From: an uncultured Campylobacter sp.
Lineage (GTDB): Bacteria > Campylobacterota > Campylobacteria > Campylobacterales > Campylobacteraceae
Direction: 5' to 3'
Assembly (NCBI RefSeq): GCF_937981295.1
Contig: NZ_CALJPC010000073.1
Coordinates: 1-12,624 of the forward strand
DNA: 12,624 nucleotides
The notes beneath the pieces were generated by a model. The model was not told where the DNA came from, ran no database searches, and saw nothing but the letters and a program-made list of their open reading frames with translations. Below are positions 1 to 7,011 of this stretch, one piece after another. The position numbers and the translations under genes are program-made. The stretch's first letter is position 1. Each line of letters starts with the position of its first letter.

Positions 1-53
1 AATTTAAAAACGAATTTAGCAGTTTTAAAAGTAGACTTAAGGACGGATTTTAG

Positions 54-548
54 ATGATAAAATTTTTAAATCTAAAAGTTGCCGCCGCCGTGTTCGCGCT
101 GCTGCTCGCAGGCTGCGACGGATGGAAGCACCATCTAAGCACCGACGGCGCCTCGCTCGCCTCCAAGTTCGACCCCTCCGAGCGCACGCTAAAGATCGAG
201 GGTAACGACAAGCCGTTCGTGCTGTTTTTCTATACCAGCGGCTGTGGCGCGTGCAAAGCCCAAATACCCGCGCTAAACGAGCTGCAAGCTAGCGGCGACG
301 CGCTGATTATCGGCATTCTAGGCGACGGTAAAGGCTTGGAAGCCGACGCCGCGGTCGCTCGCGAAAAGGGGATAAAATTCCCAAGCGTCAGCGGGGCAAA
401 CTCCGTAAAATACTTCGAATCCATCGTAGGCGGCATTTTCGGCACCCCCACGTCAGTGATCTACGATAAAAATGGCAAAGCGGTCAAAAAGCTCATCGGC
501 CTCTACCCCAAATCCGCCTTCGAAACGCAGCTCAAACTCATAAATTAA
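54..548 (+). CDS. TlpA/ResA-like thioredoxin-fold lipoprotein
   Basis: Probably a membrane-anchored periplasmic thiol-disulfide oxidoreductase of the TlpA/ResA group, which reduces or exchanges disulfides in exported proteins. The 164-residue product starts with a basic, hydrophobic signal ending in a lipobox (L18-A19-G20-C21), so Cys21 should be lipidated. The thioredoxin fold follows: a strand at 55-60, the active-site pair Cys64-Gly-Ala-Cys67, and the expected cis-proline at Pro132 in a TPT motif. The ATG is supported by AAGGA at 39-43 with a 10-base spacer. The length is typical for single-domain TlpA proteins. It is followed after 72 bases by two further exported-protein genes on the same strand, so its client may be among them, but this is inference. 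The exact partner cannot be read from the sequence. Confidence 0.88.
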   Translation: MIKFLNLKVAAAVFALLLAGCDGWKHHLSTDGASLASKFDPSERTLKIEGNDKPFVLFFYTSGCGACKAQIPALNELQASGDALIIGILGDGKGLEADAAVAREKGIKFPSVSGANSVKYFESIVGGIFGTPTSVIYDKNGKAVKKLIGLYPKSAFETQLKLIN

Positions 549-584
549 CCCGCTCAAATAGGGCTAACATTTGGTAAATTTCGC

Positions 585-590
585 TAAAAT
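585..590 (+). promoter_or_regulatory. possible -10 box for the broken gene and the esterase
   Basis: TAAAAT lies 31 bases before the ATG at 621, in an AT-rich gap after the thioredoxin gene. Campylobacter sigma-70 promoters often show only a -10 box with T-rich DNA upstream. The same GCTAAAAT word precedes the DUF3137 gene. It is a weak call because similar words are common in these gaps; the genes could equally be read through from position 54. Confidence 0.3.
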
Positions 591-620
591 CGGCTTAAAA
601 TTTCATCTTAAGGAAACGAT

Positions 621-1307
621 ATGTTTGCAAAAACCGCATTAGCAGCCGTCCTAGCCCTTAGTTGCGCACTCGCAGCGCCTTATGAGCCCTACGATCACGA
701 CGCGATGATAAAAACGGCGCCGGGCGGCTCGCGCGCCCTGGATATCGGCGGCATCTACCGCTCCGTGGACAATCTCTGAGCCCATGCATGCGAATATCCG
801 CTAAGCTTCGACAGCGAGAAAGACGCCGAGGCTGCCTACCAGGACGCACACGCGCTTGAAGAAATTTTTAAATTTCTAAGTCAAGAGCTGTTTAAAAAGG
901 ATATTGACGCCAAGGACCGCTACGAGTTTGAGCATAAATTTGCCCGAATTTACGTCATTCAGCATAATTTCGACATCAAAGGCGCCGCGGAGAAGACAGA
1001 CGCGCTCTATGACAAGCTCGTGCAAGAAGCGCCAAAAGACGGCGAGATCCGCACGGAATACGGCGAGTTTTTATTAAACTCCTCCCGCGACTAAAAGGCG
1101 CAGCAGATGCTCTCAAGCGCGCTTGAGCTCGGTTCGATGCGTGCGCACCACGCTCTTGCGCTGTTTAGCCTGATGCATGACGATAAAGAGGGCGCGATTA
1201 AGCACTTGCAGGCTTACCTCTCGGCCTATCCGAAAAATAGCTCCGCCGCGCAGCTGCTCGAGGGGCTAAAAAGCGGCGATATCAAAATAGAAAGGAGATG
1301 CCAATGA
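621..1307 (+). pseudogene. exported helical-repeat (TPR-like) protein gene with two in-frame stop codons
   Basis: One reading frame of 229 codons runs from ATG 621 (RBS AAGGA at 610-614) to TGA 1305-1307. It is broken by TGA at codon 53 (777-779) and TAA at codon 158 (1092-1094), with no frameshift. Codon use and composition stay gene-like in all three segments. The N-terminus is a signal peptide with a likely cut after about residue 18 (ALA-AP). The last third is alpha-helical and TPR/Sel1-like (ALALFSLMHDDKEGAIKHL, then a YPKN turn). The first stop follows DNL and could be a TGG-to-TGA change; the second sits between Asp and Lys-Ala and is one base from GAA or AAA. The end overlaps the esterase start (ATGA). 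ATG 1107 could restart translation of the last 66 codons. I do not recognise the family. Recent pseudogene, sequencing error and recoding all remain possible. Confidence 0.75.
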
Positions 1308-2875
1308 GTAAAAAATCCCTTGCTTTAGGCGCTGCTGCGATGCTTTGCGGCGCGCTAAGCCTAAACGCCGAGGCTGCGGCGCAGAGCGCGCAAATAGATC
1401 TGAAATTTAACGCCGCAAATTTTACGCAAGAAAGCGTGATCGTAGGCGGCAAAAAGATAAAATTCCGCGCCTACAAAAGCATAATCTACGTCGCAAAACC
1501 CGTAAGCGCGCACTATCAGAGCATGAATATCTTCATCCCGCAGCAATATTTTGAGGGGCGTAAGAGCGGCAAATTTGACGCCGCGAGCGCGCCGATATTT
1601 TTGCCAAACGGCGTGGGCGGCTACATGCCGGGCGAAGCGGGCGAGGTCAAAATAGACGAAAGCGGCAAACCAAACGCGATCGCTACGGCGCTTTCGCGCG
1701 GTTACGTCGTAGCCGCTCCCGCAGCGCGTGGACGCACGCTAAAGGACGCAACCGGCGATTATATCGGCAAGGCGCCCGCAGCGATCGTCGATCTAAAAGC
1801 CGCCGTGCGGTATCTGAAATTTAACGACGCGGCGATGCCCGGGGACGCGAACAAGATCGTCTCAAACGGCACGAGCGCGGGCGGAGCGCTCTCGGCGCTT
1901 TTAGGCACGAGCGGAGACGAGGCCGCGTACGAGCCGTATCTACAGGAGCTGGGCGCTGCAAAGGCGAGCGATAAAATTTACGCGGCGTCCGTATACTGCC
2001 CGATCACAAATCTAAAGCACGCGGACGCGGCGTATGAGTGGATGTTCGGCGCGCAGAGCGAATATGAAAAGATGGATTTTAGCGGCTTTGATGCAGCGGG
2101 ATTTAACGAGCGCGACGAAAATTCTAGCGGCGCTGAAAAAAATTCTAAAAAAGACGCAAATCAAAGCGCCGCAAAGCCCACTCGCAAGATGCTAAGCGGC
2201 AAATTAAGCGCAGCGCAGATTAAAATTTCAGACGAGCTAAAGGCGCAATTCCCCACCTATCTGAACTCGCTAAGCTTAAAGCACGAAAGCGGCCGCGCGC
2301 TAAGCCTGGATAAAAACGGCGACGGCAGCTTCAAAGATTACATAAACGGGCTCATATCGGCCTCATTTGCTAATTTTGCGGCGAAAAATCCGCGCACAAA
2401 GGCGCCCCTATACCTCGCCGCCAAGATTAAGGACGACGCGTCGCAATCGCATATGCTCTTTTGGGGCTACGCGACCTCCAAGCCGCGCGCCAAGACCCCG
2501 CCCGCATTCGACGGCTTCGCGCTTGAAAATCCCGAAAACGAGCTGTTTGGCGGCGCCAAATTTAACGCGGCGCATTTTACGGATTTTAGCGCGATGAATG
2601 ACCCCGCCAAAGGGGTGCTAATCGCAAGTGCACAGCTCGTGGAGATGATGGATGCGATGAGCTTCGTGCGCAACGAAAACGGCGCGAAACATTACCGCAT
2701 CCGACACGGCGCGAGCGATCGCGATACGGCGCTTGCGATCCCTGCTATTTTGGCGCTTAGCTTGCAAAATGCGGGCAAGAACGTCGATTTTGCGGTGCCT
2801 TGGAGGCAAGGACACGCCGGCGATTACGATCTTGAGGAGCTTTTTGATTGGATCGATAAAGTGATCGCGCGCTAG
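1304..2875 (+). CDS. secreted alpha/beta-hydrolase esterase, subtype B tannase-like
   Basis: Probably an exported esterase of the bacterial subtype B tannase group, which split galloyl esters such as those in tannins. From ATG 1304 the 523-residue product opens with a cleavable signal peptide (about residues 1-24, NAEA before AAQ). The nucleophile elbow reads NGTSAGGALS, with Ser191 as likely nucleophile. A later RHGASDRDT stretch carries the likely acid (Asp472 or Asp474), and GHAGDYD carries the likely base His504, followed by an ELFDWID helix typical of these enzymes. I prefer ATG 1304 over ATG 1298 because AGGAG (1293-1297) is then 6 bases away and the start overlaps the upstream stop as ATGA. 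Residues 268-295 form a polar Lys/Asn/Ser-rich linker, perhaps in the lid. The substrate is inferred from family resemblance only; feruloyl esterase or another aryl esterase is the alternative. Confidence 0.8.
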   Translation: MSKKSLALGAAAMLCGALSLNAEAAAQSAQIDLKFNAANFTQESVIVGGKKIKFRAYKSIIYVAKPVSAHYQSMNIFIPQQYFEGRKSGKFDAASAPIFLPNGVGGYMPGEAGEVKIDESGKPNAIATALSRGYVVAAPAARGRTLKDATGDYIGKAPAAIVDLKAAVRYLKFNDAAMPGDANKIVSNGTSAGGALSALLGTSGDEAAYEPYLQELGAAKASDKIYAASVYCPITNLKHADAAYEWMFGAQSEYEKMDFSGFDAAGFNERDENSSGAEKNSKKDANQSAAKPTRKMLSGKLSAAQIKISDELKAQFPTYLNSLSLKHESGRALSLDKNGDGSFKDYINGLISASFANFAAKNPRTKAPLYLAAKIKDDASQSHMLFWGYATSKPRAKTPPAFDGFALENPENELFGGAKFNAAHFTDFSAMNDPAKGVLIASAQLVEMMDAMSFVRNENGAKHYRIRHGASDRDTALAIPAILALSLQNAGKNVDFAVPWRQGHAGDYDLEELFDWIDKVIAR

Positions 2876-2881
2876 GCTTAG

Positions 2882-2919
2882 CGGGCAAAATTCCATCTTA
2901 GAATTTAGAATTTTGCCCG
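2882..2919 (+). terminator. perfect 12-base inverted repeat after the esterase gene
   Basis: CGGGCAAAATTC at 2882-2893 pairs perfectly with GAATTTTGCCCG at 2908-2919 across a 14-base loop, starting 6 bases after the esterase stop. The position fits a transcription terminator or a 3'-end-protecting hairpin. There is no following T-tract (the next bases are TAGTTCTACCC), so it is not a classical intrinsic terminator. Confidence 0.5.
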
Positions 2920-3160
2920 TAGTTCTACCCTAAAATTTTATCGCCCAAAGCTCTCCTAGCGGATACGCTAAGCGGCGTAAAATTCTGCCGCGAAATTCTA
3001 TCGCGTCGAAATTTCGGCATCGCCGCAAGGCACGCAACGGCTTGAAATTTTGCGACTAGCATTTAAAAAAATTCCATAGAATTTTATCGCGGCAAAACGG
3101 CGCGAATTAAATTTTATCGGCCGCGACGATTTATGATGCGGAGTTTTAGCGCGATCTACG
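2920..3160. repeat. gap with scattered AAATTTTATCGC-type words
   Basis: No convincing gene is seen here. Variants of one word recur: AAAATTTTATCGC near 2932, GAAATTCTATCGCG near 2992, GAATTTTATCGCGGC near 3079 and AAATTTTATCGGCC near 3108. Spacing is uneven, about 29 to 88 bases, so this is not a clean tandem array. GC-rich blocks alternate with the AT words. It looks like a relative of the other intergenic repeat gaps in this window. Confidence 0.4.
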
Positions 3161-3421
3161 CTAAAATTTCGGCACAATCAAATTCTGCGGGCTAAATTTT
3201 AAATTTAAAGACCGAAGTATGAGATAAAATTTCGCGGCGTTTATACTATCCGATCGCAGCTCTTTGAACGCGCAGGTATCGCGTAATGGGCGCATCAGCG
3301 CGCGGATGATAAAATCCACAAAAATGGACAAAAAAACCCAAACAAGCGCGGCAAGCAGGCTAAATTTAAGGCGTGCATTCGCGATTTTCTGCTGATCCAA
3401 GCCCGCTTTGGCTATCTCCAT
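3161..3421 (-). CDS. possible small single-span membrane protein
   Basis: Unrecognised 86-residue ORF. Its start is ATG 3419-3421 on the minus strand, with only a weak purine stretch upstream (AGTAGG). Residues 1-18 are polar, with alternating Lys/Gln/Arg. Residues about 19-43 form one strong hydrophobic span (FSLLAALVWVFLSIFVDFII), followed by a basic, polar tail. The last ~17 residues run into the AT-word-rich gap DNA, so the true end may be decayed. The membrane span with flanking charges favours a real gene, while the poor RBS and lack of any recognised family argue against it. The radical SAM gene lies upstream on the same strand, but 317 bases separate them, so an operon is unlikely. 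Confidence 0.35.
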   Translation of the reverse strand: MEIAKAGLDQQKIANARLKFSLLAALVWVFLSIFVDFIIRALMRPLRDTCAFKELRSDSINAAKFYLILRSLNLKFSPQNLIVPKF

Positions 3422-3738
3422 TAAGCCTACTTTAATAATCCACCGGCGCCCAAAAAGCGCCGTTTAGGGTCTGTATCTTTGCGCCGTGTGCATAAATTTC
3501 ATAATTTAATGGCGCTTTTGAGCGCAGCTTGCCTATTTAAAGATCACCACGCCGCGGCAGCATCGTTTCCTAAACCGGGCGTGCTAGCATCTTTGCGGCG
3601 ATGCAACTCGGCGCTAAATTTAACGCTAGCTAGCATTGCGCTGCCTCTAGCTCGCGTGCGGCGATACCCTTTGCTACGACGTCTAAATGTAAGCCGTTCC
3701 CTCGCCGCGCCCGCAAAAGAGCTTTTAAAATTTTAGCC
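3422..3738. other. 317-base gap without a supported gene
   Basis: I see no convincing gene. A short hairpin, CGGCGC at 3444-3449 against GCGCCG at 3457-3462 with an A-rich 7-base loop, lies left of the radical SAM gene. It could end that transcript, though no T-tract follows on the minus strand. The remainder mixes GCTAGC words and GC-rich sequence with no clear repeat period. Confidence 0.4.
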
Positions 3739-4635
3739 CTAGCCTTTTGCGATCTCGTAAAAACCGTCTTTAAAAACAACCTTGCCCGCACTCACAAGAC
3801 GCTTTAAAAGCTGCGCGCTTTTTTCGTCAAACATCGCCTCCACGTCGCTCGTGCGCTGCGGACGACGTGCCAAAGTATGCAATATCTCATCCTCGCTAAA
3901 ACTTAACCGCTCGCTTGCGTATTTGGGCGCGGCGATGATATTTACGTTTTGATTTTCGATGAAAGTAGCTAGGTAGCGCAGCTGCGCCTCGCTCACCCCC
4001 TGCACGCGGTATGCGGGCGGGCGATCGATCGTGCCGAGATCGACGCGGTGCGGATTGATGCGAGCTAAAGCCGCATTCAGCGCTGCGAAATCCTCCTGCG
4101 TATCGTTTAGCCCGCGCACGACTAGGATTTCGATATCAAGCTCGCCGCGAAACTCACGCGCGAAATCCGCGATCGCGCTTACGATATCCTCGGCGCTGAT
4201 GCCTGCATGCGGGCCGTCCACCTTGCGAAAGCTTTTTGCAAGCACGCTATCTAGCGAAAATTTGCAAATATCAAGCTTCATTAAAGCAGCGCTGTTTTCG
4301 CGCACGAGTGAGCCGTTTGATAAAACGAGCAGCTTCTGCGGCAGGCACAACGCCTTTAGTGCGTCCACGAGCTCTGCAAAGCGCGGATGTAGCGTAGGCT
4401 CGCCGTTTGCCGTGATCGTAATGACGTCAATGCCCGCGTGGCTTTGCAGCGCAGTTTTCAACTCAGCGATGACCGGGCCGATCTCACAGGGCTCGCTCAT
4501 CGCGCTTACCGGCTTGCCCGCGCCCAACTCGCAATATACGCAGTTGAAGTTGCACTGCTTGCGCTGCGGGCTCAGGTCGATGCCGAGGCTGCGCCCGAAC
4601 CTACGCGAGGTCACGGGCCCGAAAATATATCTCAT
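3739..4635 (-). CDS. radical SAM protein of the COG0731 (TYW1-like) group
   Basis: A radical SAM enzyme of unknown substrate: a [4Fe-4S] cluster cleaves S-adenosylmethionine to start a radical reaction. In the 298-residue product the cluster motif is Cys28-x3-Cys32-x2-Cys35 (CNFNCVYC), preceded by the GPVTSRRFGRSLGID opening typical of this bacterial group. The SAM-binding motif equivalent to GGEP reads ANGEP (residues 76-80). After the barrel, the last ~60 residues (from about SEDEILHTLARR) look like a winged-helix tail. I chose ATG 4635 because GGAG at 4641-4644 sits 5 bases before it and family similarity begins there. The 27 in-frame codons farther upstream are repeat-derived AT-rich DNA. 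The COG0731 label covers tRNA-wyosine-like enzymes, but bacteria of this type do not make wyosine, so the function is open. Confidence 0.85.
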   Translation of the reverse strand: MRYIFGPVTSRRFGRSLGIDLSPQRKQCNFNCVYCELGAGKPVSAMSEPCEIGPVIAELKTALQSHAGIDVITITANGEPTLHPRFAELVDALKALCLPQKLLVLSNGSLVRENSAALMKLDICKFSLDSVLAKSFRKVDGPHAGISAEDIVSAIADFAREFRGELDIEILVVRGLNDTQEDFAALNAALARINPHRVDLGTIDRPPAYRVQGVSEAQLRYLATFIENQNVNIIAAPKYASERLSFSEDEILHTLARRPQRTSDVEAMFDEKSAQLLKRLVSAGKVVFKDGFYEIAKG

Positions 4636-5090
4636 TTTTGCTCCATGGTTTGATTTGCGGGGTTTGCTCGCAGAATTTTGCTTTAAAATTTTACTTTGCG
4701 GAATTTTAATTTGCAAAATTTTAATTTGAAATTTTGCCTCGTGAAATTTTACTAAAATTTGCTTTTAAAAATTTAGCTAGGAAATCTCGCTTTTAAATTT
4801 TACGTAGCAAGTTTATACCGATCTTAAGCCTCGCGCCAATAACGCTTTGCATCAAACCTTGAAAATTCTACGTAGCAAATTTATGCCTTGTAATTTAACT
4901 TCCGCGAGCCGAAATTTAGCGACGCTTTTATGCGCAATTCCACTTCTGCGCGCCGCCCCCGCTACGGCGAAATTTTAAGCTTAGAGTTTTGAATTTATCC
5001 TTAAATTTAGGGGGCTGTGCGAAATTCATAAAAAATTCACCTTATGTGCGGACGAGCGAGCTTTGAAATTCCAAAATTCCCAGAATTTTG
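4636..5090. repeat. AT-rich degenerate repeat gap between the radical SAM and DUF3137 genes
   Basis: No gene is supported. From about 4660 to 4800 the DNA is built of AAAATTTT and GAATTTT words alternating with TTTGC at roughly 30-33 base steps. The 18-base word GCGGAATTTTAATTTGCA (4698-4715) is identical to 9800-9817 in another gap. Near 4801 and 4869 a 19-base sequence beginning TACGTAGCAA occurs twice. The right part (about 4890-5080) has no clear order. Confidence 0.6.
4801..4887 (+). repeat. two-copy direct repeat, 19 bases, 68 bases apart
   Basis: TACGTAGCAAGTTTATACC at 4801-4819 and TACGTAGCAAATTTATGCC at 4869-4887 differ at two positions. Each contains the palindrome TACGTA. The surrounding sequence is not duplicated, so this may be a decayed tandem unit or a paired protein-binding site. 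Confidence 0.5.
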
Positions 5091-5091
5091 C

Positions 5092-5097
5092 TAAAAT
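5092..5097 (+). promoter_or_regulatory. possible extended -10 box for the DUF3137 gene
   Basis: TAAAAT preceded by TTTTGC gives a TGC-extended -10-like box. A start of transcription near 5104 would leave about 23 bases before the preferred TTG 5127. If real, it excludes the farther upstream TTG at 5088 as the translation start. Confidence 0.4.
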
Positions 5098-5126
5098 TGC
5101 GGGCAAATTTAAAGAAGGGCGAAATT

Positions 5127-6185
5127 TTGACTATTTATGATTTGGAGCGCCTGCGACTGGACGCGAAAAAGCACGTGGAGCAGCTTAAGTTTATCGTCGT
5201 CGTAAGCACGATCGCCTTGTTTGCGGTGTTCGGCGCTATCGCGTATTTTACAGATAGGCAGGGCGCGCAGAGCTTTAGCGCGACGATGCTCGTGCTGCTG
5301 GCGGTCGCCTTGCTCGCCGTAAGTCTTAAAGAGGTGCACTTAAACGGCTGGCAAAAGGATCTCATCGGCACGGAAAATATCTTAAAGTTCGGCGCGGTCG
5401 TGATCTCATTTTTGATCTTCAAATACTCCGCAGCCTTGCCGCAGGCGTTGATAGGCTTAGCCGCGCTTGCGCTCGCGGTGTGGCTAGCGGCGCGGTTTTA
5501 CGCGCTCGGCGTAAGAAGCGCGCAAGAGATCTTTACGGGGCGGTACCGCCAAAGCTACAAGCAGCACTATCTGGCGCCCTTCGTGCGCGAGCTGGGCTAC
5601 GAATACGTCTCCTACGGCAGCGTGCCGTTTTGGCGCGTGGTGCAGAGCGATCTGTTCGAGTTCATCGAAAATCTGCGCGGCAACGACCGCGTGGGCGGCG
5701 CGTGGCAGGGGGTGAGCTTCGAGTTTAGCGATGTGAGCTTTTTTCATCAAAATTTGCAGCACGAGCTCGCGGGGGCGTTTTTCGTAGCGGAATTTAACAA
5801 ACGCATCATCGCGCCCGTTTTCATCTATCCGCGCGAGATACAAAACAAACAGCACATAGGTCTAAAGCCCGTTGCGATGGATAATGTGGAGTTTGCCGCG
5901 CGATACAAGGTGCTTAGCGACGAGCCGCAAAACGCGATGTACGTGCTAACCCCCGCATTTATGGAGCGGTTTTTAGCGGTAGGCGATGCGCTCGGGGCGC
6001 AGATCTGGGCGAGTATCAGAGAGCGGCGGATCCATATTTTCGTGCACACCAGGCGCGATAATTTCGAGCCTAGCGTCTATGAAAGCGTGCTGCGCCGCGA
6101 CCCCGCAAGCGAGATAAAGAGCGAAATTCTAAGCTTTTTGAGTATCGTTAAAATTTTAAAACTGAATGTGAGGATTTGGATTTAA
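5127..6185 (+). CDS. DUF3137-type membrane protein
   Basis: Unknown function; it resembles the DUF3137 family of bacterial membrane proteins. From TTG 5127 the product has 352 residues: a charged helix (1-21), hydrophobic spans at about 22-42, 52-67, 86-103 and 107-124, then a long soluble domain. That domain holds two matching beta-rich blocks (GVSFEFSDVSFFHQ, then AGAFFVAEFNKRIIAPVFIY), as expected for the family. The start is chosen because GAAGG (5114-5118) lies about 8 bases before TTG 5127 and a -10-like box lies between it and the upstream alternative TTG 5088. The last ~30 residues become AT-rich, ending FLSIVKILKLNVRIWI. It stands alone, and the next gene converges from the other strand. 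The family assignment is from memory of the motif pattern. Confidence 0.75.
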   Translation: MTIYDLERLRLDAKKHVEQLKFIVVVSTIALFAVFGAIAYFTDRQGAQSFSATMLVLLAVALLAVSLKEVHLNGWQKDLIGTENILKFGAVVISFLIFKYSAALPQALIGLAALALAVWLAARFYALGVRSAQEIFTGRYRQSYKQHYLAPFVRELGYEYVSYGSVPFWRVVQSDLFEFIENLRGNDRVGGAWQGVSFEFSDVSFFHQNLQHELAGAFFVAEFNKRIIAPVFIYPREIQNKQHIGLKPVAMDNVEFAARYKVLSDEPQNAMYVLTPAFMERFLAVGDALGAQIWASIRERRIHIFVHTRRDNFEPSVYESVLRRDPASEIKSEILSFLSIVKILKLNVRIWI

Positions 6186-6207
6186 TAAAATTTGAGCGGT
6201 ATTTTTG

Positions 6208-6273
6208 CTAAAAATTTTTAACTCTTAAAAGATAATTTGGTCCGTCTAGTTCTTTATTAAATTTTGATTTCAT
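6208..6273 (-). pseudogene. 21-codon ORF overlapping the end of a coding-like frame
   Basis: ATG 6271-6273 overlaps a TGA (6270-6272) that ends the coding-like shifted frame downstream of the 6349-7011 gene. The ORF reads MKSKFNKELDGPNYLLRV and then KNF before TAG. The ATGA overlap resembles coupled genes, but there is no good RBS and the length is tiny. Best read as a gene remnant or chance. Confidence 0.2.
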
Positions 6274-6348
6274 ACGAGGCTATCTTCTAAGCATTTATCG
6301 CTTAGCTGCTTATCAAATTCTTGCTTTACGTCTAAACCTGCTTCCTGC

Positions 6349-7011
6349 TTATATAAAAATTTGTGGCCGGATTTTGTCTAAATTTTTTCCTGTTTTTAGT
6401 AAAAAATAGGTCTTTAATTCCTGGTATTCCCTGCTCGTTAAAATCGAGGCGTCGATAATGAAATGCTTATCAAAGATGATCAAACTATCGCCGCTTAGCA
6501 TATCTAGTCCGAGCCCCAGCCCGTTTACCAATCTAAAAATAAGTAGCGGGAGTATGCCGAGCCCAAATGCTATCGGTACTACGAATGGGGCGATAGCGTA
6601 ACCTTTAAAGTAAAAAACGGCGGACATTAAAACGAAGTAGATCATAACGACGCTAATTACAAACTTTTTTGTGATTGTCGGCAATTGGGGTTGGGAAGGC
6701 CCAAAGGTTCGTTTTATCCCCACTATATTTGATAATTTTATTTCGAATAGGACTAAATTTTTCTTCGTAGAAAAATACTCTATGGCGGAATTTTTAAATT
6801 TAATATAGCAGCTTCCGAGCTCTTTTGGCCGCCTGGTTAGCTCTCCGGGATGCCTATACGGGGAGAGGTATGAAATAATATCTAAAAGAAATAGAAACGG
6901 TAGATATAGCTTTATCATCTCTATCGCGTTGTCTTTGATGATTATCGGATATTTGTCGTAATCCCTAGTTTCGGTCTTTTTTAGCGCAGCACTGGCTTTA
7001 AATTTATCCAA
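6349..7011 (-). CDS. membrane protein of unknown function, possibly PH-like
   Basis: Unrecognised 220-residue protein from TTG 7009-7011; AAAGAG lies about 6 bases upstream, a modest RBS. Order of parts: a charged N-terminus, a hydrophobic stretch (about 35-50), a beta-rich stretch (YIKFKNSAIEYFSTKKNLVLFEI would fit strands of a bacterial PH-like domain), two membrane spans (about 115-160, FVISVVMIYFVLMSAVFYF, then AIAPFVVPIAFGLGILPLLIF), and a second beta stretch followed by a SREYQELKTYF helix. A PH-like domain interrupted by a membrane hairpin is an inference from this layout. The DNA is visibly more AT-rich in places than neighbouring genes, for example about 28% GC at 6361-6420, which may indicate transfer or relaxed constraint. 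The reading frame may be shifted near its end; see 6270-6375. Confidence 0.6.
   Translation of the reverse strand: MDKFKASAALKKTETRDYDKYPIIIKDNAIEMIKLYLPFLFLLDIISYLSPYRHPGELTRRPKELGSCYIKFKNSAIEYFSTKKNLVLFEIKLSNIVGIKRTFGPSQPQLPTITKKFVISVVMIYFVLMSAVFYFKGYAIAPFVVPIAFGLGILPLLIFRLVNGLGLGLDMLSGDSLIIFDKHFIIDASILTSREYQELKTYFLLKTGKNLDKIRPQIFI

Noticed and set aside
777..830. Selenocysteine insertion at the TGA of the broken gene
   Set aside because: The bases after TGA do not form an obvious bacterial SECIS hairpin with a G/U apical loop by eye, and a second stop of the TAA type follows in the same frame. Left as a minor alternative only.
3479..3736. Plus-strand open frame of 85 codons with a TTG start
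   Set aside because: No RBS, no recognisable domain and an irregular, Leu/Ala/Arg-rich sequence typical of chance frames in GC-rich DNA. It ends in the repeat-like AAAATTTTAG word.
4636..4716. In-frame 27-codon extension of the radical SAM gene
   Set aside because: It lies in repeat DNA shared with 9800-9817, lacks an RBS and precedes the family's conserved N-terminus. ATG 4635 has GGAG at the right distance.
4031..4729. Long plus-strand open frame of 232 codons
   Set aside because: It is antisense to the radical SAM gene. Ser/Ala/Arg-rich shadow composition and no start signal.
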